IMG/VR virus record: IMGVR_UViG_3300034694_000239
Coordinates: 1 to 46,406 of that record
Reading direction: 5' to 3' (one strand)
DNA: 46,406 nt
Origin: a virus
In this document: positions 1-7,792 of the stretch, piece after piece
Layout of the letters: each line of letters starts with the position of its first letter
Numbering within the stretch: the stretch's first letter is position 1
The notes under the pieces: generated by a model
The model's input: only the letters and a program-made list of their open reading frames with translations
What the model was told of the DNA's origin: nothing
The model's database searches: none
Position numbers and translations under genes: made by a program

Positions 1-2
1 GT

Positions 3-395
3 TGTGGCTTTAATGAATTCAAAGGTAAGATTAACAATCTAATTGGAGTTGATCCGTATAATACGAAAGCAGATATCACATCATCTATCTTAGGTTATAA
101 GTCTAGTACAAAGTTTGATGTTGCTATCTGTTTAGGTAGTATTAATTTTGGTAGTTCAGACAAAGTCATCGCAGAAGTGACTTCGGCTGTCAATCTAGTT
201 AAAGAGGGTGGTTTACTATATTTCAGAGTTAATCCTGGAACACAGCATCTAGCACCAGAAAGCAAGTGGATTAATTTCTACGATTGGGACCCAGTATTCG
301 TATCAAATATAGCAGAGCATTTAAACTGTGAGTTGGTAGTACTACGACAAGACTTGAATCGATTATACTTTGTGTTGAGAAAATTTCTCAAATGA
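3..395 (+). CDS. SAM-dependent methyltransferase-like protein (5' partial)
   Basis: The reading frame is open from base 3 and its start lies outside the window, so only the C-terminal 130 residues are visible. They contain GVDPYN (an acidic strand-2-type motif), then FDVAICLGSINFG (strand 4) and a helix leading to GGLLYFRVNPG (strand 5), the order found in class I Rossmann methyltransferases. The SAM-binding glycine loop would lie upstream. The GTG at 177 in the same frame is internal and is not a credible start because the upstream codons continue the fold. The stop overlaps the next start (ATGA). The substrate cannot be inferred. Confidence 0.6.
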   Translation, partial: CGFNEFKGKINNLIGVDPYNTKADITSSILGYKSSTKFDVAICLGSINFGSSDKVIAEVTSAVNLVKEGGLLYFRVNPGTQHLAPESKWINFYDWDPVFVSNIAEHLNCELVVLRQDLNRLYFVLRKFLK

Positions 396-1090
396 TTTTA
401 CATATACCACACGCATCTAAATATATTCCATCAGATATAAAATTTGATAAAGAAGATATAACTGATGATATTCAACGAATGACTGATTGGCATACCGACC
501 ATTTATTTGATACCGATGAACATACTGTTGTTAAGTTAGAAGTCAGTCGTTTGGTATGTGATGTTGAACGATTCATTGAGAACGAAGAAATGGACGCAGT
601 AGGCATGGGTATATGTTATACAGTTGATTCATTTGGTGCACCATTAAGGACAGTATCCGATGAAGAGAAAGATCGTATTATAAATCAGTATTACAAACCA
701 CATCATGCGAAACTGTACGAGTCTGTCAAAGAAGAGTTAGAAGAATACGGACAAGTTATGATTGTTGATTGTCATAGTTTTTCCAATGAACAATTACCTC
801 ATGAACCATCTGGTGAACGACCTGATTTCTGTATAGGTACAGATTCATATCATACACCAGTGTCATTGATTGTAAGATTGCAGAAAGAATTGAAGATACT
901 TGGTTACACTAGTATAGTAAATGAACCATTTGCTGGTACAATTGTACCGATGGAATATTATCATACAAATGATAATGTTAAATCTGTAATGATTGAAGTT
1001 AACAGATCATTATATATGAATAACATTCATGCATATGTAAGGATTAAACGAATAGTCACCGATTTGATAAATATTATCAATAAGTATTAA
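392..1090 (+). CDS. N-formylglutamate amidohydrolase family protein
   Basis: A 232-residue protein with the family signatures: an N-terminal HIPHAS segment, CDVERF, MIVDCHSFS with the expected metal-binding D-x-H, then DFCIGTD, and a late MIEVNRSLYM strand. Characterised members (HutG type) hydrolyse N-formyl-glutamate to formate and glutamate in histidine degradation and resemble zinc amidohydrolases and carboxypeptidases. It starts at an ATGA overlap with the methyltransferase, so the two are probably translated together. In a phage it may supply glutamate or one-carbon units, or act on another amide bond such as one in the cell wall; the sequence does not decide. Confidence 0.8.
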   Translation: MILHIPHASKYIPSDIKFDKEDITDDIQRMTDWHTDHLFDTDEHTVVKLEVSRLVCDVERFIENEEMDAVGMGICYTVDSFGAPLRTVSDEEKDRIINQYYKPHHAKLYESVKEELEEYGQVMIVDCHSFSNEQLPHEPSGERPDFCIGTDSYHTPVSLIVRLQKELKILGYTSIVNEPFAGTIVPMEYYHTNDNVKSVMIEVNRSLYMNNIHAYVRIKRIVTDLINIINKY

Positions 1091-1101
1091 AAGGGATTAT
1101 T

Positions 1102-1665
1102 ATGAAAATTAACGAAGTTATAGAAGCAATAGGTGATTCACCTAGCGAGTTTGGTCAACGACTATCACAGGAAGACGATGGTAATTTCCAACAAGTACAG
1201 GGAAGAGTATTCGCCCAAGCAGTATCACGCATAAAGCAGAATGATTTAGCAAGAGGTGATGCAGCGAAAGGACTTGATACCTTACATGTATATCCAGCAA
1301 ATGAATACAATGGTATGAATTGTTTCATTGGTAAAAATAACTCAAGTGGTTATGCAATCGCACATGGTGATGAATTAGTTTCTGTGTTTAGTTCACAAGG
1401 ATCATCTGGTAGTGCTATCATGCAAGATGCTATAAAGAATGGTGCATCACGACTAGATTGTTTCGCTATTAGAAACAAAGATGGGTCTATTGAAGGTGGT
1501 TTATACACATTGTATTCACGTCATGGTTTCAGTATTGATACCAATATGAATGATGGTGAACCTGGACAGGCATATGCTATACAGAAAGGCGTAAGTGATT
1601 ACGTAGATGATAATGAGAAGGTGTATCCAAACGATCCGCGTGTTGTTATCTTCATGAAAAGATAA
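1102..1665 (+). CDS. hypothetical protein, weakly GNAT-like
   Basis: A 187-residue protein preceded by AAGGGA about 7 bases before its ATG. The N-terminal third is helical (MKINEVIEAIG). The remainder has alternating strands and a helix, with LYSRHGF near the end, reminiscent of the last conserved motif of GNAT acetyltransferases. The acyl-CoA pyrophosphate loop is not convincing, so the fold assignment is tentative. It lies directly upstream of the TctA promoter and closes the first gene group. Confidence 0.65.
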   Translation: MKINEVIEAIGDSPSEFGQRLSQEDDGNFQQVQGRVFAQAVSRIKQNDLARGDAAKGLDTLHVYPANEYNGMNCFIGKNNSSGYAIAHGDELVSVFSSQGSSGSAIMQDAIKNGASRLDCFAIRNKDGSIEGGLYTLYSRHGFSIDTNMNDGEPGQAYAIQKGVSDYVDDNEKVYPNDPRVVIFMKR

Positions 1666-1699
1666 AAAAAGATAAATAAAACTATAGTTAATTATATAC

Positions 1700-1728
1700 T
1701 TGACATTATGTGTCATTTAGTGTATAAT
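1700..1728 (+). promoter_or_regulatory. consensus sigma-70 promoter for tctA
   Basis: TTGACA at 1700-1705 and TATAAT at 1723-1728 with a 17-base spacer, a perfect host-type promoter. Transcription would start near 1735 and give a leader of about 150 bases before tctA, far longer than the leaders elsewhere in the window. Confidence 0.85.
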
Positions 1729-1734
1729 TAATTA

Positions 1735-1886
1735 CATAAATAGAAGAGTAGTGCAGAGTTGTACTACTTCATTTCACATCATAATATAACAATAGCCGAG
1801 CGGCGATGTTCATATTGTAAATCAAATTTCTAAAAACCGACACGCTATATGTGTGTCTTTCGCATGTCTAATTTAAGAGAACCTAG
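1735..1886 (+). ncRNA. structured 5' leader of the tctA-tctC operon, possible riboswitch
   Basis: Three hairpins can be drawn in this untranslated stretch. The first, 1747-1768, has nine pairs including one G-U and a GAGT loop. The second has an outer stem ACAATA (1789-1794) with TATTGT (1813-1818) enclosing GCC-GAGC-GGC (1795-1804). The third, 1839-1857, is GACACGC-TATAT-GTGTGTC with seven pairs. No long T-run follows the last hairpin, so control, if any, would more likely act on translation. I do not recognise the class; the glutamine (glnA) riboswitch core I know is not matched. Confidence 0.45.
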
Positions 1887-3332
1887 ATGGAATATTTTAC
1901 TATACTAATGGCTGGTGTTGCTTACGGATTTATCGTAGGCTTGATACCAGTAGCAGGAGCAACAGTTGGATTGATCGCAATCTACTCATTCGTTGGGTAT
2001 TTTGATGATCCTTATATGTTAGTGGTGTTTACGACTGCAATAGTTGTATCGTCTAGTATTGGTGATAGTTTCTGTGGTGTCGTTATGAATATCCCAGGAG
2101 CAGGTGGTGCAGCCGCCACTATGATTGATGGTTTTCCTATGAGTCGTAGAGGCGAAGCAGCACGAGCATTAAGTGCAGCAATATCTACCTCATGGGCGAA
2201 TGGTTTAATATGGGGATTGTTGGTATTTTTGTTTTTACCATATTATTCAAAGATTGTTTTGTATTTTGGTACACAAGAAATGTTTACCTTCTTGATTTTT
2301 TCAATGACGTGTGTTGTATTCATAAGTAGCAAATATTATGTTAGAGGATTCATTGCGTTAATAGGTGGTTTTTTAGTTGGTCATATTGGAATGGACCCAG
2401 AGACAGCAGCACCACGTTGGACAATGGGTTGGGAATATCTAGGTGATGGTATACAGATGATACCTGTTATGGCTGGTGTACTAGCGTTCCCAGAACTAAT
2501 AAGTGCGTATCGTATGAAAGCGGAAAAGATATTCCTAGACAATGCAATGATTAAATCACAATTGATTCAAGGTGTTAAGGATAGTTGGAAATATAGATGG
2601 GATGGATTGCGAGGTGGTTTCATCGGTGGTTTCATTGGATTGATCCCAGGCATTGGTGGTAACATAGCAGATTGGTTTGCATATAGTCAGACAGTTGCAG
2701 CAACAAAGAATGATGATGAAAAGGTAGGAAAAGGACATGTACGAGGGGTAATTGGATGCGAAGGTGCAAACAATGCACAGAAGGCAACTAGTTATGTACC
2801 TACTATATTGTTTGGTATTCCTGGCGCACCATTTGAAGTGATCATAATGGGATTGCTTATGTATGTCGGTTTGGAGTTAGGTACGCCAGCAGTATTAGCC
2901 GATACAAGATTCTTTGATGCATTGTTGAGCAGTTATATGTGGAGTCTGTTGATCATATTGCCTATTTCATACATGTTTATCAAGTATGCAGTTAAGATAA
3001 CCAACATTCCGTTTAAGTGGTACTTCTGGCCCATCTTAGCGAGTTTGATTTGGTCTAGTACGCAGTACACAGGATTAAAAGAAGATTATATGATGCTTGC
3101 GATATGTTGTGTTGCAGGCATGGTGTTAAAGTACTTGAAGTTTAGTAGAGTAAGTTTTTTGATAGGATTTATCTTATCAGCAAGAATAGAATCTAGTTAT
3201 TTGCAATTTACTGGATTATACGAGTGGGGTGATTTGCTAAGTAACCCATTAGCAATCATATTTTTATTATTAGCAGCATTAGCTGCATATTGGGGCGCGT
3301 TTAAAAACAAGTCCCGCATTGATTTTGTTTAG
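1887..3332 (+). CDS. tctA: tripartite tricarboxylate transporter large permease TctA
   Basis: A 481-residue, strongly hydrophobic polytopic protein with the TctA/DUF112 hallmarks: an N-terminal GLIPVAGATVG repeat half, GDSFCGVVMNIPGAGGAAATM, then GLIPGIGGNIADW in the second half and GCEGANNAQKATSYVPTILF followed by GIPG. TctA is the large inner-membrane subunit of sodium-dependent TTT importers for citrate and related carboxylates, working with the small membrane protein TctB and a periplasmic TctC. Here TctC follows 12 bases downstream, but no TctB is present. It reads as full length and intact. Its own consensus promoter and long leader suggest regulated early expression. A phage-borne copy suggests manipulation of host carbon uptake. 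Confidence 0.9.
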   Translation: MEYFTILMAGVAYGFIVGLIPVAGATVGLIAIYSFVGYFDDPYMLVVFTTAIVVSSSIGDSFCGVVMNIPGAGGAAATMIDGFPMSRRGEAARALSAAISTSWANGLIWGLLVFLFLPYYSKIVLYFGTQEMFTFLIFSMTCVVFISSKYYVRGFIALIGGFLVGHIGMDPETAAPRWTMGWEYLGDGIQMIPVMAGVLAFPELISAYRMKAEKIFLDNAMIKSQLIQGVKDSWKYRWDGLRGGFIGGFIGLIPGIGGNIADWFAYSQTVAATKNDDEKVGKGHVRGVIGCEGANNAQKATSYVPTILFGIPGAPFEVIIMGLLMYVGLELGTPAVLADTRFFDALLSSYMWSLLIILPISYMFIKYAVKITNIPFKWYFWPILASLIWSSTQYTGLKEDYMMLAICCVAGMVLKYLKFSRVSFLIGFILSARIESSYLQFTGLYEWGDLLSNPLAIIFLLLAALAAYWGAFKNKSRIDFV

Positions 3333-3344
3333 GAGAAATAACAA

Positions 3345-4406
3345 ATGAAGAAGTTAGTAATCGCAGCGTTAGTTGCACTAGGAATGACAGTATCATCACT
3401 GCCTGTTATGGCAGATTTCACATTCATCGTACCGCAGAAGCCAGGTTCGGGCACATCGGTATGGACAGCAATCGTTGCTGGTGAATTAGAGAAGCATTTA
3501 GGCGAGAAGATCAAGATCGTTAATATCCCAGGAGCGAATGATATCCCAGGCTTTAACAAATTCCACAATGATCTACAGCATGACGACAAGACCGTAATGG
3601 TATCGCATGGTGGTAACGGTGTATCGTATTTGGTAGACCCAGTTGACTATGACTACTATCAGTATGACCCAATCGGTATGATGAACTTGACTATCATCAA
3701 TGGTCACTCTCCGGGTTTTAATCCGTATACAGGTATTATTAAATTCAGTGCTGGTTCTGGTATGAATCCAGATATGATGGCACACATCTTATTGAAAGGT
3801 GGACCTGATCTTACTATGGCACAAGCAGAAGAGATTTTTGCTAGTCAGTACAAGTACATTAAAGGTATGTCAGGTGGTGATCGTAGACTTAGTTTTCAGC
3901 GTGGCGGTGAACTTAACGTAACACGCGAGTCTACCGCAGCATACAATAAGTATTACAATGGTAAGGAATTTTCTAAAGTATGGTTCTCACAAGGTGTATT
4001 TAACCTAGAGACAGGTGAAATTGATGCTGATCCAAACTGGCCTAACCTTTCAATTCATGAAGTATTTGAAGCGAAATGGGGTGTTGCACCACAAGGTGAA
4101 TTCTGGGAAGCATTTGAACTTGTACGTAACTTCCGTGACGTGATGCAGAAAGCATTATGGATTAAGAAGGGCAGCCCTGAGACAGATCGTTTACGCGCAG
4201 CGTTCCGAGCAATGGCAGCAGATCCTGTATCAATGGCTAAGATTTACGAAAAGACTGGCAAGTATGATTGGATTATTGGTGAAGATATGGTAGATGCGTT
4301 AGATATTTTGCGTGAGCAAATTCAACCAACCACATTGCGTAATCTTGTAAGTTTCTTACAGTTCACTGGCAAGCCAGCGATTCTTAAAGAAGATTTAATC
4401 AAGTAA
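3345..4406 (+). CDS. tctC: TctC-family periplasmic solute-binding protein
   Basis: A 353-residue protein with a clear Sec signal peptide (MKKLVIAALVALGMTVS, predicted cleavage after VMA, residue 23). The mature part opens FTFIVPQKPGSGTSVWTAI, the usual TctC start where the substrate carboxylate is gripped, and continues with VNIPGAN and VSHGGNG as in extracytoplasmic tricarboxylate receptors. RBS AGGAGA precedes the ATG. It is somewhat longer than typical TctC proteins (about 320). It would deliver carboxylates to TctA across the inner membrane and requires a Gram-negative periplasm. The ligand is not predictable from sequence. Confidence 0.85.
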   Translation: MKKLVIAALVALGMTVSSLPVMADFTFIVPQKPGSGTSVWTAIVAGELEKHLGEKIKIVNIPGANDIPGFNKFHNDLQHDDKTVMVSHGGNGVSYLVDPVDYDYYQYDPIGMMNLTIINGHSPGFNPYTGIIKFSAGSGMNPDMMAHILLKGGPDLTMAQAEEIFASQYKYIKGMSGGDRRLSFQRGGELNVTRESTAAYNKYYNGKEFSKVWFSQGVFNLETGEIDADPNWPNLSIHEVFEAKWGVAPQGEFWEAFELVRNFRDVMQKALWIKKGSPETDRLRAAFRAMAADPVSMAKIYEKTGKYDWIIGEDMVDALDILREQIQPTTLRNLVSFLQFTGKPAILKEDLIK

Positions 4407-4415
4407 TATGATTTT

Positions 4416-4444
4416 AGAACTAGTGGACAATGTCTGCTAGTTCT
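4416..4444 (+). terminator. hairpin after tctC
   Basis: AGAACTAG (4416-4423) pairs perfectly with CTAGTTCT (4437-4444), extendable with G-U pairs. Only a short T-rich tail follows, so it could be a weak terminator or an mRNA-stabilising 3' hairpin between tctC and the next gene. Confidence 0.45.
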
Positions 4445-4464
4445 TATTCAGAAAGGACAACAGT

Positions 4465-5085
4465 ATGAAGACACTTGTTATTATGACAGGTCCACAGGGA
4501 GCAGGCAATCATCTGTTCAGTAAGGCATTGGCAACAAACCCATCGGTATTTGGTTGGAACAACCTACTTGATACTTATTGGGAAGGTCATGATCAAGAAC
4601 CATTTGCAGAGTATTGGATTAATCCAGCGAAGTTAAGTGAGTTTGATTGGGCTGTGTCAGATGTGTTTGTTACTAGTATTAGTTGTCCTTTCATTTATAA
4701 AGGCATTGAGTTACAACCTAATTACGATGATTTTATAAATGAAGCAAGTAAGTATGTTGATGTAAAGATATTAGTTATTGGTCGCGATGTTAATATATTG
4801 AATCATCAGCAAAACCGAGTACGAGGCAAAGAGACTACTCATGTATTCAAAGAGAGTCTTGAACAAGTACTAGCACAACATAATCCTATGTTTGTGTCGC
4901 AAGAGTTGTTGTACCTTTATGCAACACCATATCTAAATTCAATAGAACGTTATATTGGATTACCTCAAAGTGACGATGATACACTACTTGAAATATTAAA
5001 AGATAATGCAAATGCAAAATACATAGAGCCGGTGGTATCATATTGGTTAGATGAAGAAGTAAAGATAGCGTGCATGAAGAAATAA
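4465..5085 (+). CDS. P-loop protein, sulfotransferase- or kinase-like
   Basis: A 206-residue protein starting with a strand and a P-loop-like turn, VIMTGPQGAGNHLFSKAL (about residues 5-22). A later VIGRDVNILNHQQNR segment resembles the strand-Arg-helix motif that binds the 3'-phosphate of PAPS in sulfotransferases. The usual GxxGxGKS/T lysine is replaced (GPQGAGNH), which argues against a classical kinase and fits the sulfotransferase-like group. RBS AAAGGA precedes the ATG. No partner is obvious; other sulfotransferase-like genes occur at 45567 and possibly 37159. Confidence 0.5.
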   Translation: MKTLVIMTGPQGAGNHLFSKALATNPSVFGWNNLLDTYWEGHDQEPFAEYWINPAKLSEFDWAVSDVFVTSISCPFIYKGIELQPNYDDFINEASKYVDVKILVIGRDVNILNHQQNRVRGKETTHVFKESLEQVLAQHNPMFVSQELLYLYATPYLNSIERYIGLPQSDDDTLLEILKDNANAKYIEPVVSYWLDEEVKIACMKK

Positions 5086-5094
5086 AATTAACTG

Positions 5095-5101
5095 CTAAAT
5101 A
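5095..5101 (+). promoter_or_regulatory. possible late-promoter box CTAAATA
   Basis: CTAAATA lies 22 bases before the ATG at 5124 and resembles the T4-like late box (T4 TATAAATA). The motif is short and could be chance in AT-rich DNA. Confidence 0.25.
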
Positions 5102-5123
5102 CAAGTAATAATAGGAGTTAACA

Positions 5124-5567
5124 ATGGAAATATTTGATACATTTGGCATAGCAGTTTCCGATATGATAGGACCTTGGATAGTAGTTCTACTATCTCTTTC
5201 AGTTGCATTCTGGTTTAAAGACTTCACCACTAATTTAATATATGGTATAAAGTTTAAAATGAATCCTTCATTCAATGAAGGTGATGCAGTTGTATTAAAT
5301 GATGAAGATGCTATTATTGTAAAAATAGGTTGGGGTGAATCAGTGTTCGGTGTGTATAGTAAAAAAGGATACACATGGCGCTTTGTGCAAAACGATAGAC
5401 TGCACTTACTTAAACTTGAAAAAATAGTAAATAAGAACTTACATCTTGATACAGATGCAGAAAAAGGCAGACGTATGCAAGCGTTATTAGATTTAGCACA
5501 GTCTGATCAGATAGCCGCGAACAAGCAAGAGATTGAGAAATTAAAAGCACGATCAGAAGAAGATTAA
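5124..5567 (+). CDS. minimal MscS-like mechanosensitive channel protein
   Basis: A 147-residue protein with one transmembrane helix (about residues 12-30, IGPWIVVLLSLSVAFWF) followed by KDFTTNLIYGI, then NPSFNEGDAVVL and a beta-rich stretch ending in RFVQNDRL. This order matches the pore helix TM3 plus beta domain of MscS, where NL..G, PF..G(D/E) and a final PN.. motif are conserved. MscS itself is 286 residues; the two outer helices are missing here. The C-terminus (about 110-147) is charged and probably coiled coil. It may form a small pore that releases osmotic stress or alters the membrane during infection. RBS AGGAG precedes the ATG. Confidence 0.6.
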   Translation: MEIFDTFGIAVSDMIGPWIVVLLSLSVAFWFKDFTTNLIYGIKFKMNPSFNEGDAVVLNDEDAIIVKIGWGESVFGVYSKKGYTWRFVQNDRLHLLKLEKIVNKNLHLDTDAEKGRRMQALLDLAQSDQIAANKQEIEKLKARSEED

Positions 5568-5587
5568 CACAATTAAATAGGCAATAA

Positions 5588-7033
5588 ATGTATAACAATT
5601 CATATATGAAAATTGGACGCAATAAGCGTATCGTTCATTTCATTTCCAATGGTGCTATGATAGATAATTTATCTGAGCATGTTGAGTACGTAACCAAACT
5701 AAGAAAGATCGCTGAAATATCAATGACAAATGCCTGTGAGCATTGTGTACTTGTTACCAATGAGTTTGATCATAACACATTCAAACAGAATTTAAAAAGT
5801 GTATCACAAATGAATTTTGAGTTAGCAGTGATATGGTTTGAAGGATCATGGCCCCTATCAGGAGAGTTCGAAGAGAACTTACTGAGTACTTATGACAATG
5901 AGTGGTCTAAGACAGATTGGTTAGCATCTGGTCATATTATTGATAAGCGACCAGACACAGAGATGCCAGGATTTGATCCGCAATGTGTTGTTATCAATCT
6001 TAAAGCGTATCATTCATTAGAATATCCTAACTTAATGCCACGAATACCCCAGTTTTCTCCTGTGTACGAGAGTAGCGAACAGCATGTGCACGATGATTAC
6101 ACTCCAATGTATCTTAAACCTACTGATAAATTTAGTAAAGCAAAAGAAAATGGTGAAGGCTGTTTAGATACATTGATACATATAGCATTGAAGAATGATA
6201 TGTACATACATAATTTTCCGTATAGTATACGAGATGAAAAGTATTGTTGTTATCCAGAAGATGATATTGAAGAGACAAAAGAATGGTTTCTAGACACGAA
6301 CTTTTCAAGTAATACAAAAGAAGAGATCATACGAATATCTGAAAATATCAGTGAAGATAAAGAGGAACTATACGGTTATAAGTATATGGATAAGATTGTA
6401 TTATACATAACCAATACTGAATCTGTACCACCAAAAGGTGAAATCGTATACAGTCATAACGTTATGACTTGTCCTGCTAGTGGGTTACACCAGTTCATGC
6501 ATATGATAAATGCGAGAGAAACATTAGAGAAAGTTATATGGACAGATTTCAGTGAAGCAGCATTATGGTGGGTTGAATTTCTGATAACCAATTGGGATGG
6601 AAAAGATTTCATTGGATTTTATCAAGCGAACAAGCAATACATTCATGATGTATATGACATAGATGATGCAACGATCACATATGATGAAGAATTAGTTAAT
6701 AGTTTTATGGAAGAAGTAGGTGACACTTGGTTATCCGATTGGGCACAAATACAAAGTTTGAATCATACTTATATGAAACTTAATATGGTAACAGAATGGG
6801 ACAAGTTGGTTAATGCACTTGGCACTGATAACAATGTATTCCTGCAAGTGAGTAATATTTGGCAATATGAAATTAATTATGTTAATACAAAGAATTGTCA
6901 AGCACAATTAGCATACATTAATCTAATAAGCGAAGTGATGAATAACAATAAAGAATTGTTTGTAACTGGTGATACCCCAAGCGGTGTGTACTATTCGTAT
7001 CAAAATATGAAAGAGATTGCTAGTATTTTTTAA
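5588..7033 (+). CDS. hypothetical protein, possible glycosyltransferase-like N-terminus
   Basis: A 481-residue soluble protein that I cannot assign firmly. The N-terminal 170 residues look like an alpha/beta domain, with a WLASGHIIDKR segment followed by FDPQCVVINLKAY, reminiscent of GT-A-like phage proteins in which a histidine-bearing loop precedes a (Q)xxVINL strand. The C-terminal 200 residues contain IVLYITN, VIWTDFSEAALWW and a late VSNIWQYEINYVNTK segment that could be methyltransferase-like. The next two genes encode glycosyltransferase-like and methyltransferase-like proteins, so a role in glycan synthesis is possible. The short RBS ATAGG precedes the ATG. Confidence 0.6.
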   Translation: MYNNSYMKIGRNKRIVHFISNGAMIDNLSEHVEYVTKLRKIAEISMTNACEHCVLVTNEFDHNTFKQNLKSVSQMNFELAVIWFEGSWPLSGEFEENLLSTYDNEWSKTDWLASGHIIDKRPDTEMPGFDPQCVVINLKAYHSLEYPNLMPRIPQFSPVYESSEQHVHDDYTPMYLKPTDKFSKAKENGEGCLDTLIHIALKNDMYIHNFPYSIRDEKYCCYPEDDIEETKEWFLDTNFSSNTKEEIIRISENISEDKEELYGYKYMDKIVLYITNTESVPPKGEIVYSHNVMTCPASGLHQFMHMINARETLEKVIWTDFSEAALWWVEFLITNWDGKDFIGFYQANKQYIHDVYDIDDATITYDEELVNSFMEEVGDTWLSDWAQIQSLNHTYMKLNMVTEWDKLVNALGTDNNVFLQVSNIWQYEINYVNTKNCQAQLAYINLISEVMNNNKELFVTGDTPSGVYYSYQNMKEIASIF

Positions 7034-7034
7034 C

Positions 7035-7063
7035 TTGACAAACGAGTTAAACTATTATATAAT
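7035..7063 (+). promoter_or_regulatory. consensus sigma-70 promoter for the 7088 gene
   Basis: TTGACA 7035-7040, 17-base spacer, TATAAT 7058-7063. The start codon follows 25 bases later, with AAGGATAG as ribosome-binding site in the short leader. Confidence 0.85.
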
Positions 7064-7087
7064 GATTAACAACTATAAGGATAGTAT

Positions 7088-7792
7088 ATGTTAGATGTAA
7101 TAATGCTCTCATACGGTGAACCATCAGCCGATGAGAATTTCCACAACTTATTAAAAGTAGTACCACACGCCCGCAGAGTAGATGGTATTGATGGGTTACT
7201 TAATGCACACCAAGCAGCGGCTAAAACCTCGTCTACTGATTATTTTTATGTAGTAGATGCTGATGCAATTATCAGTCAAAACTTTGGTTTCAAATTTGTA
7301 CCAAGTGCAAGTCGTGAAGCATATCCTGGCGTGCCTGAGACAGAGTGTGTGTTTACATACCGAAGTCATAACCCTATTAATGATTTAGTTTATGGATATG
7401 GTGGTGTGAAACTATTCCCTAAGAAGAATCTATTAGCGACAACCGACTTCAAGGTAGACATGACTACCAGTATTGGTGCAAAGTTCAAACCATTGTTTGA
7501 GATTGCAAACATTACTGCATTCAATACAGATCCTTTCAATACATGGCGCAGTGCGTTTCGTGAATGTACAAAACTAGCGAGTAACATCATAGATCACAAT
7601 AAGCAAATAGACGATGCATATCGTTTAGCAGTGTGGACATCGCGTGGTGAAAATAGACCATTCGGTGAGTATGCATTGATCGGCGCAGAGCAAGGTAAAG
7701 GTTTTGGTGAAGATTACAAAGACAATCCTGATGCATTAAAGAAGATCAATGATTGGGAATGGTTGAAGAAAGTGTTCAATGAATCAGTCTGA
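7088..7792 (+). CDS. glycosyltransferase-like protein, GT-A type
   Basis: A 234-residue protein with strand MLDVIMLSYGE, a DGIDGLLNAHQAA helix and YFYVVDADA, where the DADA motif matches the metal and nucleotide-sugar DxD of GT-A enzymes. Later segments GGVKLFPK and FNTWRSAFRECTKL are shared with residues 1-230 of the 519-residue protein at 40535, so this gene corresponds to the N-terminal half of that fused protein. It overlaps the next gene by 14 bases in another frame, consistent with a split of an ancestral fusion, or fusion of an ancestral pair. The sugar donor and acceptor are unknown. Confidence 0.65.
   Translation: MLDVIMLSYGEPSADENFHNLLKVVPHARRVDGIDGLLNAHQAAAKTSSTDYFYVVDADAIISQNFGFKFVPSASREAYPGVPETECVFTYRSHNPINDLVYGYGGVKLFPKKNLLATTDFKVDMTTSIGAKFKPLFEIANITAFNTDPFNTWRSAFRECTKLASNIIDHNKQIDDAYRLAVWTSRGENRPFGEYALIGAEQGKGFGEDYKDNPDALKKINDWEWLKKVFNESV

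Noticed and set aside
1795-1860. tRNA-like GCCGAGCGGC stretch in the tctA leader
   Set aside because: It resembles a tRNA D-arm, but no acceptor stem, anticodon arm or T-arm can be placed around it.
1735-1886. Glutamine (glnA) riboswitch before tctA
   Set aside because: The conserved core I know from that class is not present; only generic hairpins are.
4886-5374. Minus-strand frame of 162 codons
   Set aside because: It covers parts of two well-supported plus-strand genes, has low-complexity composition and no RBS.
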